From NCBI GenBank assembly GCA_964352785.1, contig CAYGTI010000007.1, forward strand, positions 62,001-126,000: 64,000 nt of DNA, read 5' to 3'. The notes under the pieces are model-generated. The model did no database searches and was not told the origin of the DNA. It saw only the letters and a program-made list of their open reading frames with translations. The stretch comes from JACOMS01 sp964352785. GTDB taxonomy: Bacteria > Pseudomonadota > Alphaproteobacteria > Caulobacterales > Maricaulaceae. Below are positions 1 to 8,705 of the stretch, in pieces (position 1 is the stretch's first letter; the number at the start of each line of letters is the position of its first letter). Made by a program: the position numbers and the translations under genes.

Positions 1-103
1 ATCGCCACAGATTACCCAGCCCGACGGACGAGCCGACAGCCGCCATGATAAAAGCAAATTTTGACGACCACTGCGCCGTACCGGCGCTTGAAACTACAGC
101 CAT
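1..103 (-). CDS. Neurotransmitter:sodium symporter family transporter, N-terminal fragment cut by window edge
   Basis: Only the first 34 codons lie in the window; the gene runs off the left edge. The start ATG (101-103) has a GGGGG Shine-Dalgarno-like run five bases upstream. The peptide contains the segment FAFIMAAVGSSVGLGNLWR, which matches the first transmembrane helix of SNF/NSS (LeuT-like) sodium-coupled transporters, where the GLGNxWRFPY region forms part of the sodium and substrate site. These are inner-membrane importers of amino acids or related compounds. The substrate cannot be told from this fragment. It lies 86 bases downstream of rodA on the same strand, so it could be co-transcribed or have its own promoter. 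Confidence 0.85.
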   Translation of the reverse strand, partial: MAVVSSAGTAQWSSKFAFIMAAVGSSVGLGNLWR

Positions 104-189
104 GAAGACCCCCGTTGATTTTTTTGTTTTTTCTACACGCTATTACGCGCCGCGCAAGGTCAACGGCGTCATTTATTAGTTATCAAGCA

Positions 190-1329
190 TTAACGCCCCG
201 CGCGAGGCAGCTCGCTTTGGCGGTGAAGGTGCGCCGACAAGATCAATCCAAAACCGAACATCACAGCCAAGATCACCGTCCCGCCATAAGAAATGAGCGG
301 CAACGGTACGCCAACAACAGGCGCAAGACCCATGACCATAGCCAAATTGATAAACACATAGAGCGCAAATGTAACGGTCAGCCCCAAAACCAAGAGCTTA
401 GAGAAGACATGCTTACACTGAAATGCGAGCCAAATACACAGGCCCAGCAAAGCCATGTAGAGCCCCATCGTGACAAGACCGCCAATGAGGCCAAACTCCT
501 CGCCGATGACAGTAAAGATAAAGTCGGTACGGTTTTCCGGTACATATTCGAGCTGCCTTTGTGTGCCCTTCATAAAGCCTTTGCCGGAGACCCCGCCGCT
601 ACCCAGCGCGATTTTGGATTGGATAATATGGTAGCCCGCACCTGTGGGGTCATCAGACGGGTTGAAAAACGTGTTGATCCGCGCGCGCTGATAGTCTTTG
701 AGACCGAACTGGTAGAAAACAGGAATGATAATAGCGACGCTGATCAACGCAGACGTTATCACTCGCCAGTTAATACCAGCCAGAAACACCATCGAGACAC
801 CCGTCGCTACCAGTAACAGCGTCGTGCCCAAATCGGGTTGACGCAAAATAAACTGTGTCGGCAAGCCGATAATCAGGATCGCGCCGAAAATACCGGCAAT
901 ATTGGACACTCTCCAGGAGGGCAAATCATGATAGTAACGCGCCAATGCCAGAACAATTGCCAGCTTCATGATCTCGGAAGGTTGAAACCGGCGTCCCAAA
1001 CCCGGTATTTCGAGCCAGCGGGTTGACCCGTTGACCTCTACGCCGATTAAATCAACACCGACCAAAGCCATCAGTCCCATAAAGTAGATCGGATAGGCCA
1101 AATGATACCACACTCGTATATCGACCATCGCAACCACAAACATCAACAACCCTGCAAACACCAAGCGCAATAGGTGCTGCTGCGCGCCTTGCTCCCACTG
1201 ACCGTCCGTGGCGGCAAAAATCATCGCGACGCCAATAGCGCCGATCAAATAAATCAGAGCCGGTAATATCCAATTGATCTCATAAAGCTTAGCGGAAAAG
1301 CTATGACGGCTGTCGGGCATAATCCTCAT
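190..1329 (-). CDS. rodA: Rod shape-determining peptidoglycan glycosyltransferase RodA
   Basis: SEDS-family polytopic inner-membrane protein of 379 residues, normal for RodA. RodA polymerises lipid II glycan strands in the elongasome together with PBP2 and MreBCD. The sequence shows about ten hydrophobic helices and the SEDS signatures: PSEIMKLA around residue 118, the loop YVPENRTDFIFTVIGEE around residues 265-281, and PLISYGGT near the C-terminus. The start ATG overlaps the stop of mrdA as ATGA, so the two are translationally coupled; an alternative ATG lies three codons in. It is the last gene of the mreB-mreC-mreD-mrdA-rodA operon. Identification is firm from sequence and context. Confidence 0.97.
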   Translation of the reverse strand: MRIMPDSRHSFSAKLYEINWILPALIYLIGAIGVAMIFAATDGQWEQGAQQHLLRLVFAGLLMFVVAMVDIRVWYHLAYPIYFMGLMALVGVDLIGVEVNGSTRWLEIPGLGRRFQPSEIMKLAIVLALARYYHDLPSWRVSNIAGIFGAILIIGLPTQFILRQPDLGTTLLLVATGVSMVFLAGINWRVITSALISVAIIIPVFYQFGLKDYQRARINTFFNPSDDPTGAGYHIIQSKIALGSGGVSGKGFMKGTQRQLEYVPENRTDFIFTVIGEEFGLIGGLVTMGLYMALLGLCIWLAFQCKHVFSKLLVLGLTVTFALYVFINLAMVMGLAPVVGVPLPLISYGGTVILAVMFGFGLILSAHLHRQSELPRAGR

Positions 1330-3194
1330 AGATCAGCATTCGTTGGAGCGTTTGGACGTCCACCATTTTCGGTTTTACGGGCAAAGCCGTCGCGCTCCAG
1401 CGCGCGGCGCAGCAGACCGCGCACCACATTCGCGGCCCGCCCCGAGCCCGAGCCGCCATGCTCGACAATGGCAGCGGCGGCAAAACGGGGCGCAACAAAA
1501 GGCGCATAACCCACAAATATAGAATGATCACGCAATCGCCACGGCAACTCGCGATTGTGTAAGACGCCGCTAATGCGCTCGTTCGTGGAAATGCCTCTGA
1601 CCTGACCCGTCCCGGTTTTTCCGGCCATATCAACAGTGCGAAAACCAAGACTGTCCGGCTTGTAAGCCGTCCCGCCGGGCTCTTCACACACTGACCACAT
1701 GGCCTTTTGCACGAGCCAGAGATGTTGCGGGTTGATATTCAAATCATCAAAAACCGGAATGTCATTGCCAATGATCAAATGCGGGCTCACCGCCTTACGG
1801 CCATTGGCCAGACGGGCAGCCATAACGGCAAGCTGTAAGGGTGTTGTCAGCACGAACCCTTGGCCGATGCAGGCGTTGAGCGAGTCGCCCATTCGCCAGC
1901 CCTGCCCAAGGCGTTTGCGTTTCCATTCTGCGTTCGGAACAATACCGGAGGACTGTCCTGAGATGCCCAGATCATAGGTCTGGCCCAGACCCAATCGCAG
2001 CGCCACATCACGCAACGCATCCATGCTGAGACGCTGCGCGATCTCGTAATAATAAATGTCGCAAGAGTGTTTGAGCGAATCGCGAAGGTTCATGCCTCCG
2101 TGGCCTTTCTTTTGCCAACAGTGAAATAGCCGGTTACCGACTTCGGTCTTACCCGTGCAGAATATTCTTTCTTGCGGATCAATCAGGCCTTGTTCCAGCC
2201 CCGCCAGCATAACTGCCATTTTATAGGTGGATGCAGGCGGATATCCACCGCCGATAACCTTGTTAAACTGAGGACGCTTCTCGTCATTATTCATTGCGTC
2301 CATCTGTGCCTGCGTCAAGCCTGACACGAACAGGTTCCCGTCAAATGTCGGCATCGATAAGAGCGTCCGTAGCTCCCCCGTCATGACGTCAACAACCGCC
2401 GCGCCGCCGCTTTCGTCTTCGAACAGTTCTGCTGCATGAGCCTGCAAATCAGCATCAAGGGTCAGCCAAACATCTTTACCGGATATGGCGCGATCCTTAG
2501 GATCGGGCCATTCGCGCACCACCCGCCCTACGGCATTCACTTCGACTTTTAGTCGTCCTGCCTTGCCGCGGAGCTGTTTTTCCACCGCCGCTTCGACGCC
2601 TGTCTTACCGATCCTAAAGGTCGGTTGCCGCAGAAGCGGGTCTTTGTCATTCGCAATATCATCCGGCCCGGCCCGGCCTACATATCCCAACACATGGGCG
2701 AACAGACCCTTATTCGGATAGGCGCGCCCCTCACCCACCTCCGGAATGACACCAGGGAATTCCGGTGTGCGCAAATTCAGCGCCGCGAAGGACGTCCAAT
2801 CCAAATGGTCTTTCACCAAAATTGGGACAAAACTGGCCGTTTCGCGCGCATCCTGAAGTATCCCCGCGCGCATGCGGGGCGACAGCGGGATAACATTAGA
2901 GATATTCTCCAGTGTACTTTCCATATCTTTGACCTGCTCAGGTACAATAATCAGCCGATAATCCTGCTTGTTAATGGCAAGCGGCGTACCGTTACGATCC
3001 AGTATACGTCCGCGCGAGGGCACTAAGATATTAAAATTAAAACGATTTTCCTCAGACAGAGCCGTATAATCCTCAGCGCGCGTGACCTGTAAATAATAAA
3101 GGCGCGTGGCCAAAACGCTAAATACGCCGACACCACCAGCGCCCAAAACGAGAGCGCGCCGCGTCAGGGTTATCGCATGTTCGGGATCACTCAT
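1326..3194 (-). CDS. mrdA: Penicillin-binding protein 2, elongasome transpeptidase
   Basis: Monofunctional class B PBP of 622 residues that cross-links peptidoglycan during side-wall growth as partner of RodA. One N-terminal membrane anchor lies at about residues 12-32 and the rest is periplasmic. The catalytic triad of motifs is intact: S322-T-Y-K325 (nucleophile serine and lysine), S377-C-D379 (the SxN equivalent typical of PBP2) and K526-T-G. A pedestal domain precedes the transpeptidase. The start overlaps the mreD stop by one base and the stop overlaps rodA, consistent with one operon. The tail after about residue 600 is low in conservation signals. Confidence 0.97.
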   Translation of the reverse strand: MSDPEHAITLTRRALVLGAGGVGVFSVLATRLYYLQVTRAEDYTALSEENRFNFNILVPSRGRILDRNGTPLAINKQDYRLIIVPEQVKDMESTLENISNVIPLSPRMRAGILQDARETASFVPILVKDHLDWTSFAALNLRTPEFPGVIPEVGEGRAYPNKGLFAHVLGYVGRAGPDDIANDKDPLLRQPTFRIGKTGVEAAVEKQLRGKAGRLKVEVNAVGRVVREWPDPKDRAISGKDVWLTLDADLQAHAAELFEDESGGAAVVDVMTGELRTLLSMPTFDGNLFVSGLTQAQMDAMNNDEKRPQFNKVIGGGYPPASTYKMAVMLAGLEQGLIDPQERIFCTGKTEVGNRLFHCWQKKGHGGMNLRDSLKHSCDIYYYEIAQRLSMDALRDVALRLGLGQTYDLGISGQSSGIVPNAEWKRKRLGQGWRMGDSLNACIGQGFVLTTPLQLAVMAARLANGRKAVSPHLIIGNDIPVFDDLNINPQHLWLVQKAMWSVCEEPGGTAYKPDSLGFRTVDMAGKTGTGQVRGISTNERISGVLHNRELPWRLRDHSIFVGYAPFVAPRFAAAAIVEHGGSGSGRAANVVRGLLRRALERDGFARKTENGGRPNAPTNADL

Positions 3195-3727
3195 TATGTA
3201 TATCCCGGCTCATTAGGGTCCAAAACAAGTTGCCGTAAACCCTGCCGAACCACGTAGAGCACAGGAAAGGTCAGACAGGCCATCAAGGCTTGCAACGCCA
3301 GAGACAAGACGGCTGTGCGTCCCTCGATAAAGACAGCGCCGACTATTAAAAATAAAATAGCCGCCACAGATGACCACACAGTAAAGCGCAACCACAAATT
3401 ACTAAATGTGACCTCCCGTCCGCGGTGATAGGGCTGGAAAACGCCGTACATGGCCAAGTAAATCAGCGCCGTCAAACCCACAGGCCCCGAGCCAAGAATA
3501 TCAATAATAATTCCGATTATAAAAATAGAAAAGCTCGACAAGCCGCTCGAGGCGCCACGGGGCCACAGAAATACTGCGATCAAAGGCAGCATCCCCAATC
3601 CGGCTTCGAGAGGCCCAAGCCGCACGGTCATCATAGACACCAACGCCAAGGACAGGCCAAACAATGCCCCCTGCAAAGCCAGGCCGCGTGACTTCCCGAT
3701 GTTGGAACTGTCGGCGAACTCAATCAT
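3194..3727 (-). CDS. mreD: Rod shape-determining membrane protein MreD
   Basis: Small polytopic inner-membrane protein of 177 residues with about five hydrophobic segments, the expected architecture and length for MreD. It links MreC and the MreB filament to the peptidoglycan synthases. MreD sequences are poorly conserved, so the assignment rests mostly on hydropathy and on its position between mreC and mrdA. The start overlaps the end of mreC by four bases and the stop overlaps the mrdA start by one base, pointing to coupled translation. Confidence 0.93.
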   Translation of the reverse strand: MIEFADSSNIGKSRGLALQGALFGLSLALVSMMTVRLGPLEAGLGMLPLIAVFLWPRGASSGLSSFSIFIIGIIIDILGSGPVGLTALIYLAMYGVFQPYHRGREVTFSNLWLRFTVWSSVAAILFLIVGAVFIEGRTAVLSLALQALMACLTFPVLYVVRQGLRQLVLDPNEPGYT

Positions 3728-4734
3728 TGCGGCGTCCGGGGGTCGGTGATTGGCGGCGTTTGCGGCGGCGCTTCATCAACCGCAACGGCAATAGCCGGAT
3801 CAATCACTGCCGCATTATTTGGCTCAATCTCGCTGCCTGCTGAGACTGGTTGATTATCAGATTGACCCTCCTCGGGCACAGGCACCACCGGATCTTGTTC
3901 CGGCGCTTTAATCCCGTCAAAAGGATAGACCCAAACCCAATCCACATGGTTTTCATTCACATAGAGATGCACACGTAAATCGCCAACCGTGTCTGCTTTG
4001 ACATAGCCTACCGGCAATCCTTGCGGCAGTACGCCATCATCACCCGACGTGATGACAACATCGCCGCCCGCCCAATCGGAGCCTTCAGTGACAAAGGAGA
4101 GCTTTGGCAAAGATGAATTGTCTCCGGTCAGTATGGCCCGGGATTGAGAACGCAAGGTCATCACAGAGACACGGCTGTTAAGATCTTCCAGCCGCAGAAC
4201 ACGTGATGAGTTTTGCCCCACCCGCACCACATGACCCAAAAGGCCGTCCACGGTCATGACGCCATATCCTTTTTTTATACCTTTATTGGCTCCGGCATTA
4301 ATCAGCGTCGAGCGTACAAAGGGCCCATTATTCTCCGCCACAGCCCGCGCCGCGATTTTGCGGTCGGGGATTCCGGATGATACATCAACATTGAGTATGG
4401 TCTCAAACCTAGAGAGCTTGATCGCGAGGGCATTCGAGCGGGCTTCGACGTCGCTCAAACGGTTAAGTTCTAATTTCAAACGCTTGTTTTCTTGATGCGC
4501 TTGGCTACGCGCGCTCAAATCAAAGACCACATTTTCAAAACCACGCAACGGCATTGTCAGATACGTCATGACAGGAGAGACAGCGTCCGCCGCCTCTCTC
4601 TTAGTTCCGTCCAAAAGCCGATTATTGGCTTGGCCGGCAAAAAAAATAATAACAGATATTAAAATGAGCAGGACAAAAATTATACGCCCGCGCAGACGGC
4701 GACGCCTATGACTATGTCCGCCTATTGCCGCCAT
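3724..4734 (-). CDS. mreC: Rod shape-determining protein MreC
   Basis: Bitopic inner-membrane protein of 336 residues that scaffolds the elongasome in the periplasm and activates PBP2. The N-terminus is very basic (H/R-rich, residues 7-17), followed by a membrane helix at about 18-36, a coiled-coil stretch near residues 75-115, and the beta-barrel MreC core to about residue 275. The last 60 or so residues form a proline-, glutamate- and alanine-rich low-complexity tail, as is common in alphaproteobacterial MreC. It lies 42 bases downstream of mreB and overlaps mreD by four bases. Confidence 0.96.
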   Translation of the reverse strand: MAAIGGHSHRRRRLRGRIIFVLLILISVIIFFAGQANNRLLDGTKREAADAVSPVMTYLTMPLRGFENVVFDLSARSQAHQENKRLKLELNRLSDVEARSNALAIKLSRFETILNVDVSSGIPDRKIAARAVAENNGPFVRSTLINAGANKGIKKGYGVMTVDGLLGHVVRVGQNSSRVLRLEDLNSRVSVMTLRSQSRAILTGDNSSLPKLSFVTEGSDWAGGDVVITSGDDGVLPQGLPVGYVKADTVGDLRVHLYVNENHVDWVWVYPFDGIKAPEQDPVVPVPEEGQSDNQPVSAGSEIEPNNAAVIDPAIAVAVDEAPPQTPPITDPRTPQ

Positions 4735-4776
4735 GCCGTTCCATTCATTGCATGAGCGCGCCTATCAAATTCGGCT

Positions 4777-5817
4777 TTATACGCCGCTAGACAATACGCT
4801 CTTCCACTTCTTCAAATTCTCTACAACAGCCCCTGAGCCGCGGACAACGCAGGACAGCGGATCATCAGCTATTGATACCGGCAGTCCTGTCCGGTTACGC
4901 AGTTCCACGTCCAGATTACGCAGCAGAGCTCCACCACCGGTCAACATAATCCCTTTGTCGACAATATCCGCCGCAAGTTCCGGCGGCGTCGCCTCCAGCG
5001 CATTTTTTACAGCTTCGACAATTTGCTCCACGGGTTCCGCGAGGCTTTCCGCGATCATAGCTTCGGTGACACGGATTTCACGCGGAACGCCGTTCATGAG
5101 ATCCCGGCCCTTGATCTGAACCGTCATACCTTCATTATCGATCGGCATCGTCGCCGAGCCAATTTCTTTTTTGACTTTCTCGGCGCTCATTTCGCCGATC
5201 AGCAGATTTGTTGTACGGCGCACATATTGAATAATCGCATCATCCATTTTATCTCCGCCCACACGCACAGAGCGCGAATAAACGATCCCGTCGAGCGACA
5301 GAACCGCGACCTCAGTTGTGCCCCCGCCAATATCCACAACCATCGAACCGGCCGGTTCATGAATAGGCAGGCCCGCGCCCAATGCCGCCGCCATAGGTTC
5401 TTGAATCAAATAAACCCGATTGGCACCTGCTTGCTCCGCGCTTTGGTGAATGGCGCGTTTTTCAACGGCTGTGGCGCCGGAGGGCACACAAATAACAACG
5501 CGCGGGCTGACAAATTTATTACGGTTATGCACCTTCTTGATGAAATGCTCGATCATCGCCTCGGCGACTTCGAAGTCCGCAATCACGCCGTCTTTCATCG
5601 GGCGGATCGCTTCGATATTTCCGGGCGTCCGTCCCAGCATCATGCGCGCATCAGCGCCGACCGCGTGAACAACCTTGCGGCCGTTTTTCAGGGAATAGGC
5701 GACGACGGAAGGTTCGTTTAAAACAATGTCACGTCCCTTGACGTAAACGAGTGTGTTGGCCGTTCCCAAATCAATGGCAATGTCCGATGAAAATATCCCA
5801 AGAAGTGAGGATAACAT
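4777..5817 (-). CDS. mreB: Actin-like rod shape protein MreB
   Basis: Bacterial actin of 346 residues, full length, that forms membrane-bound antiparallel filaments steering the cell-wall elongation complex. The nucleotide-binding signatures are clear: phosphate-1 IDLGTANTLVY at residues 16-26, phosphate-2 MVVDIGGGTTEVAVLS around residue 160, and the adenosine motif LTGGGALL near residue 293. It is the first gene of the operon. The 130-base upstream region (5818-5947) separates it from the next gene on the same strand and should hold the operon promoter, but I could not pick a convincing promoter pair there. Confidence 0.98.
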   Translation of the reverse strand: MLSSLLGIFSSDIAIDLGTANTLVYVKGRDIVLNEPSVVAYSLKNGRKVVHAVGADARMMLGRTPGNIEAIRPMKDGVIADFEVAEAMIEHFIKKVHNRNKFVSPRVVICVPSGATAVEKRAIHQSAEQAGANRVYLIQEPMAAALGAGLPIHEPAGSMVVDIGGGTTEVAVLSLDGIVYSRSVRVGGDKMDDAIIQYVRRTTNLLIGEMSAEKVKKEIGSATMPIDNEGMTVQIKGRDLMNGVPREIRVTEAMIAESLAEPVEQIVEAVKNALEATPPELAADIVDKGIMLTGGGALLRNLDVELRNRTGLPVSIADDPLSCVVRGSGAVVENLKKWKSVLSSGV

Positions 5818-5947
5818 GGTGTGTCCTAGCTATGCGGCGCAGCCATCGTTTGAACATATGTGGAAACGACAGCAACATTTGAATCTTACTGCGTGTCTAT
5901 GTGACGCTCCAATTGTAAAAATGCAAGCAACTATAGGCTAAATAATG

Positions 5948-6673
5948 CTATTCATTGAGCTTTTTAGCAGTTTGAGGCGGCAATTGGACGTGCCGTTTCA
6001 AACGCCGACGCGCGATAAGCATCACGCCTATGAAGACCAGCGCAAGGATCACAAAGATCAGTGTTAAGCGGTCTCCGTCCGCGCCGGATAAAACGCCTTG
6101 CGCCAGAAGGCCAACAATGACGATTTTGGGAATAATTCCCATCGCCGTTCCGGCAAAAAACATCGGAAATTTCATGCCTGAGACGCCTGCCGCCATGTTG
6201 ACCAAAACAAACGGCCCCGTCGGTACAAACCGCACTGTAAAGCTTGTGACAAACCCATTGCGGCGGACAACACCAATGATACGGTTGACCAAATCACCCC
6301 CAAACCGCCTAAGCCGCTCGGCCCCAACCCAGCGGCCCAGCCAAAAATCCAGAGAGGCCGAAACCATAGTCGCCAGCCACGCATAGCCCGACCCATAAAG
6401 TGGCCCGAAAGCTAAAACTGTACCCGCGATCAAGGCCCATTGCGGTACTCCGAAAAATGCCGCTCCCGTAAATGTGGCCAAGACAATAATGACTGCCCAG
6501 TCGGATTTACTAAACGCTTCGAACCAGCTTATGTAAACCCCGTCATCCAAGTTCATAGACGATTTGCCAAACGCAAGGATCGCAAACACCAGCGCGAACA
6601 TGAGCACTACAACAAGGATAGCCCGCCGTGCCTCCCGATCCATTTGCGTTAAAAATTGAGGTAGCCTGACCAC
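5948..6673 (-). CDS. TVP38/TMEM64 (DedA-like) family inner-membrane protein
   Basis: Integral membrane protein of 241 residues with about six hydrophobic segments. The central part carries the VTT/SNARE-associated domain pattern, seen as GYAWLATMVSASLDFWLGRW followed by VRFVPTGPFVLVNMAAG. Family members include DedA and YdjX/YdjZ and are thought to act as lipid scramblases or transporters; the substrate here is unknown. The start chosen is a GTG (6671-6673); an in-frame ATG ten codons later is an alternative. A strong terminator and a possible structured leader lie about 90 bases upstream on the same strand, so expression could be controlled by read-through. Confidence 0.85.
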   Translation of the reverse strand: MVRLPQFLTQMDREARRAILVVVLMFALVFAILAFGKSSMNLDDGVYISWFEAFSKSDWAVIIVLATFTGAAFFGVPQWALIAGTVLAFGPLYGSGYAWLATMVSASLDFWLGRWVGAERLRRFGGDLVNRIIGVVRRNGFVTSFTVRFVPTGPFVLVNMAAGVSGMKFPMFFAGTAMGIIPKIVIVGLLAQGVLSGADGDRLTLIFVILALVFIGVMLIARRRLKRHVQLPPQTAKKLNE

Positions 6674-6761
6674 ATCTCACCCTTAAGTTAAGGCTCCGCA
6701 TAGCGCTATCGCGCTCTAAGTTAAAGTAAAGTTCGCTTAAATATCAGACAGAATTCCGTCT

Positions 6762-6797
6762 AAAAAAAAGCACTTCCTGAGAACATCAGGAAAGTGC
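6762..6797 (-). terminator. Intrinsic terminator between miaA/sRNA candidate and TVP38-like gene
   Basis: On the minus strand, GCACUUUCCUGA pairs with UCAGGAAGUGC across a five-base loop with a single bulged U, followed by eight consecutive U. This is a textbook rho-independent terminator. It would stop transcripts from miaA or from the TATAAT at 6886-6891 before the TVP38-like gene. Confidence 0.85.
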
Positions 6798-6879
6798 CAA
6801 CCCTAAAAAAGGTAAGTTTGCGCATGACTGCCCTCAAGTGAGAGCCACTGTAGAATAATTTACCTTTTAGGCAGCGTCA
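6762..6879 (-). ncRNA. Candidate small RNA or terminated leader upstream of the TVP38-like gene
   Basis: On the minus strand a perfect TATAAT (6886-6891) is followed, after a plausible start near 6879, by about 118 bases that fold on inspection. An outer stem pairs 6860-6871 (CCUAAAAGGUAA) with 6802-6815 (UUACCUUUUUUAGG, two extra U), enclosing about 44 bases. A strong terminator hairpin with eight U then ends the unit (6762-6797). No ORF of note lies inside. It does not match 6S, SRP or tmRNA motifs that I know. It could be a free small RNA, or the 5' leader of the downstream TVP38-like gene. The -35 region is weak. Confidence 0.5.
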
Positions 6880-6885
6880 AACGTT

Positions 6886-6891
6886 ATTATA
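6886..6891 (-). promoter_or_regulatory. -10 box of the sRNA/leader candidate
   Basis: Perfect TATAAT hexamer on the minus strand in the miaA-TVP38 gap. No good -35 hexamer is seen at 16-18 bases upstream (GCCTAG-like), so the promoter may be weak or depend on an activator. Confidence 0.45.
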
Positions 6892-6908
6892 CGCAAATTT
6901 ATACCAAA

Positions 6909-7790
6909 CTAGGCATTGGCAGGCGCACTCTGTAAGCACGTCCATCCCTCTGTTTGGCCCTTGAACCAGGTGAACTGCCGCTTTGCGAAGCGGCGCGTGT
7001 CACGTTTTGCCTGCATAAGCGCGTCACCGAGGGATAATTCACCCCTAAGGTGTGCCAGCAAAGGCGGCAAACCTATGGCTTTCATCATCGGCAGGTCGGG
7101 CATCAGCGCCCGTTTGGCGACGCTGCGAATTTCGTCCAGACCGCCCACCTCCATCATGGCGTCGAAGCGTTTGTTGATCCGCTCATAGAGCAAGGCCCGC
7201 TCGGGGAGTATCAACGTGCCGTCCCAGTCATCAAGGCTGAGCAGCGGATAGGTCTCGGCTTGCCAGACGCTCAGTGATTTTTCCGTGCCCAGCGCCACCG
7301 AGACAATACGGTAGAGACGCTGCGGGTCATCACCCAAAACACGCGCAGCAGCCACAGGGTCAAGCCTCTCTGCCTCAGCGCGCAATGTGCCTATGCCCGC
7401 ATCCAGCAAATCTTGCGCCGCCGCAAGACTCCCGGGCGTCGGCGGCGGCACAACGGCCAACCCCACAGTCAAAGCGCGAAAATAAAGCCCTGTACCGCCC
7501 ACTAAAACAGGCACTTTTCCCCGCGCGCGAATGTCGGCGATCACAGGCATCACCTCGCGTACCCAATGCCCCGCTGAGTACCGCTCGGCCCCGTCAATAT
7601 GACCAAACAGATGATGCGGCACGCCCGCCATCTCGGATGACGTAGGCCTGGCCGATAAAATCTGTAAATCCGCATAAACCTGCATCGAATCAGCATTGAT
7701 AATTTCGCCGCCGTGCTTTTTTGCAAGCCTAACCGCCCATGCACTCTTGCCGCTGGCCGTTGGCCCTGCAATACAGATCACAGGTTTCAT
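6909..7790 (-). CDS. miaA: tRNA dimethylallyltransferase
   Basis: Enzyme of 293 residues that transfers a dimethylallyl group from DMAPP to N6 of adenosine 37 in tRNAs reading codons that start with U. The P-loop GPTASGKS sits at residues 9-16, followed by the DSMQVY motif near residue 35 and the GGTGLYFRAL motif near residue 98. The C-terminal QFTWFKGQ segment is typical of MiaA. Length is slightly short but normal for alphaproteobacteria. The gene is divergent from serB with only 17 bases between start codons, so both promoters must overlap coding sequence. No hfq follows, unlike the gammaproteobacterial arrangement. Confidence 0.97.
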   Translation of the reverse strand: MKPVICIAGPTASGKSAWAVRLAKKHGGEIINADSMQVYADLQILSARPTSSEMAGVPHHLFGHIDGAERYSAGHWVREVMPVIADIRARGKVPVLVGGTGLYFRALTVGLAVVPPPTPGSLAAAQDLLDAGIGTLRAEAERLDPVAAARVLGDDPQRLYRIVSVALGTEKSLSVWQAETYPLLSLDDWDGTLILPERALLYERINKRFDAMMEVGGLDEIRSVAKRALMPDLPMMKAIGLPPLLAHLRGELSLGDALMQAKRDTRRFAKRQFTWFKGQTEGWTCLQSAPANA

Positions 7791-7807
7791 ATTACGGATT
7801 TCCCACC

Positions 7808-8701
7808 ATGGCGGACTCTATAGCGCACTCCCTGACAATTGTCCTTGCTAAAAGAGACGCGGCTGCACTTGCCAAAGCCGCCGCGCTCCTAACCGGGGTT
7901 CAGAACCCAAACCCCCTCGCTGAGGGCAAAGCCTTTGACGCGGTCATCAGCACACGCGACCCCAAGCAGAGCCAAATATCCATATCTGAAACCTTATTAT
8001 CACACGGTCTTGAAGCGGATATCTGCGTTCAGGCGCTTGAAGCCCGCCGAAAATCTCTGCTGATTTGCGACATGGATTCGACTTTGATTGGACAGGAATG
8101 CATTGACGAGTTGGCTGACTTTGCCGGCGTCAAAGACCGGGTTAGCGCCATTACCGAGCGCGCCATGCGCGGCGAAATTGGCTTTGACGGGGCCTTAACC
8201 GAACGTGTGGGCTTACTTAAAGGCCTGCCGCTCTCCGCATTGCAATCCTGTTTCGAGCAGCGCATTCGCCTGAACGCCGGGGCGCGCACGTTGGCCCAAA
8301 CCATGATCGCCGGCGGGGCAAAAACCGTCATTGTCTCCGGCGGATTTACGTTTTTCACAGCACGCATTGCCGCGCTCACCGGGTTTGAAACCCATCAAGC
8401 CAACACACTGATCGATGATGGGGAGCATCTGACCGGAGACGTCGGGCATCCGATTTTGGGCCGCGAAGCCAAATTGGAGGCGCTTATTAATCACAGCTCA
8501 GCCCTCGGCGGGCCCAGCGCGGTCATTGCGATCGGCGACGGAGCGAATGATTTGGCGATGATCGAAGCGGCAGGGTTAGGCATTGCTTATTATGCCAAAC
8601 CTACAGTCGCAGCGGCAGCGCACTGCGCTATCAACCATACAGATTTGACCACAGCGCTTTATTTCCAAGGTTATAGTGAGGCCGAATTTGTAGACAATTA
8701 G
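7808..8701 (+). CDS. serB: Phosphoserine phosphatase
   Basis: HAD-superfamily enzyme, 297 residues from the ATG at 7808, that removes phosphate from O-phosphoserine in the last step of serine synthesis. Catalytic motif I is D88-M-D90-S-T followed by IGQECIDELA, motif II is VIVSGGFTFFT, and motif III is the GDGANDLAMIEAAGLGIAY block near the C-terminus. A longer reading frame begins at 7739 inside miaA on the other strand, but the homologous region starts at 7808, so that start was chosen. The N-terminal 75 residues resemble the variable regulatory part of bacterial SerB. Confidence 0.96.
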   Translation: MADSIAHSLTIVLAKRDAAALAKAAALLTGVQNPNPLAEGKAFDAVISTRDPKQSQISISETLLSHGLEADICVQALEARRKSLLICDMDSTLIGQECIDELADFAGVKDRVSAITERAMRGEIGFDGALTERVGLLKGLPLSALQSCFEQRIRLNAGARTLAQTMIAGGAKTVIVSGGFTFFTARIAALTGFETHQANTLIDDGEHLTGDVGHPILGREAKLEALINHSSALGGPSAVIAIGDGANDLAMIEAAGLGIAYYAKPTVAAAAHCAINHTDLTTALYFQGYSEAEFVDN

Positions 8702-8705
8702 CCGT

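Noticed and set aside
190..1329. Overlapping plus-strand ORF across rodA (115-816)
   Set aside because: It is antisense to a clearly conserved gene, with charged, repetitive, non-homologous sequence.
6762..6879. 6S, 4.5S or tmRNA gene
   Set aside because: None of the conserved motifs (GGAAG/GCAGCC loop of SRP RNA, ANANVALAA-type tag, long 6S central bubble with closing stem) were seen.
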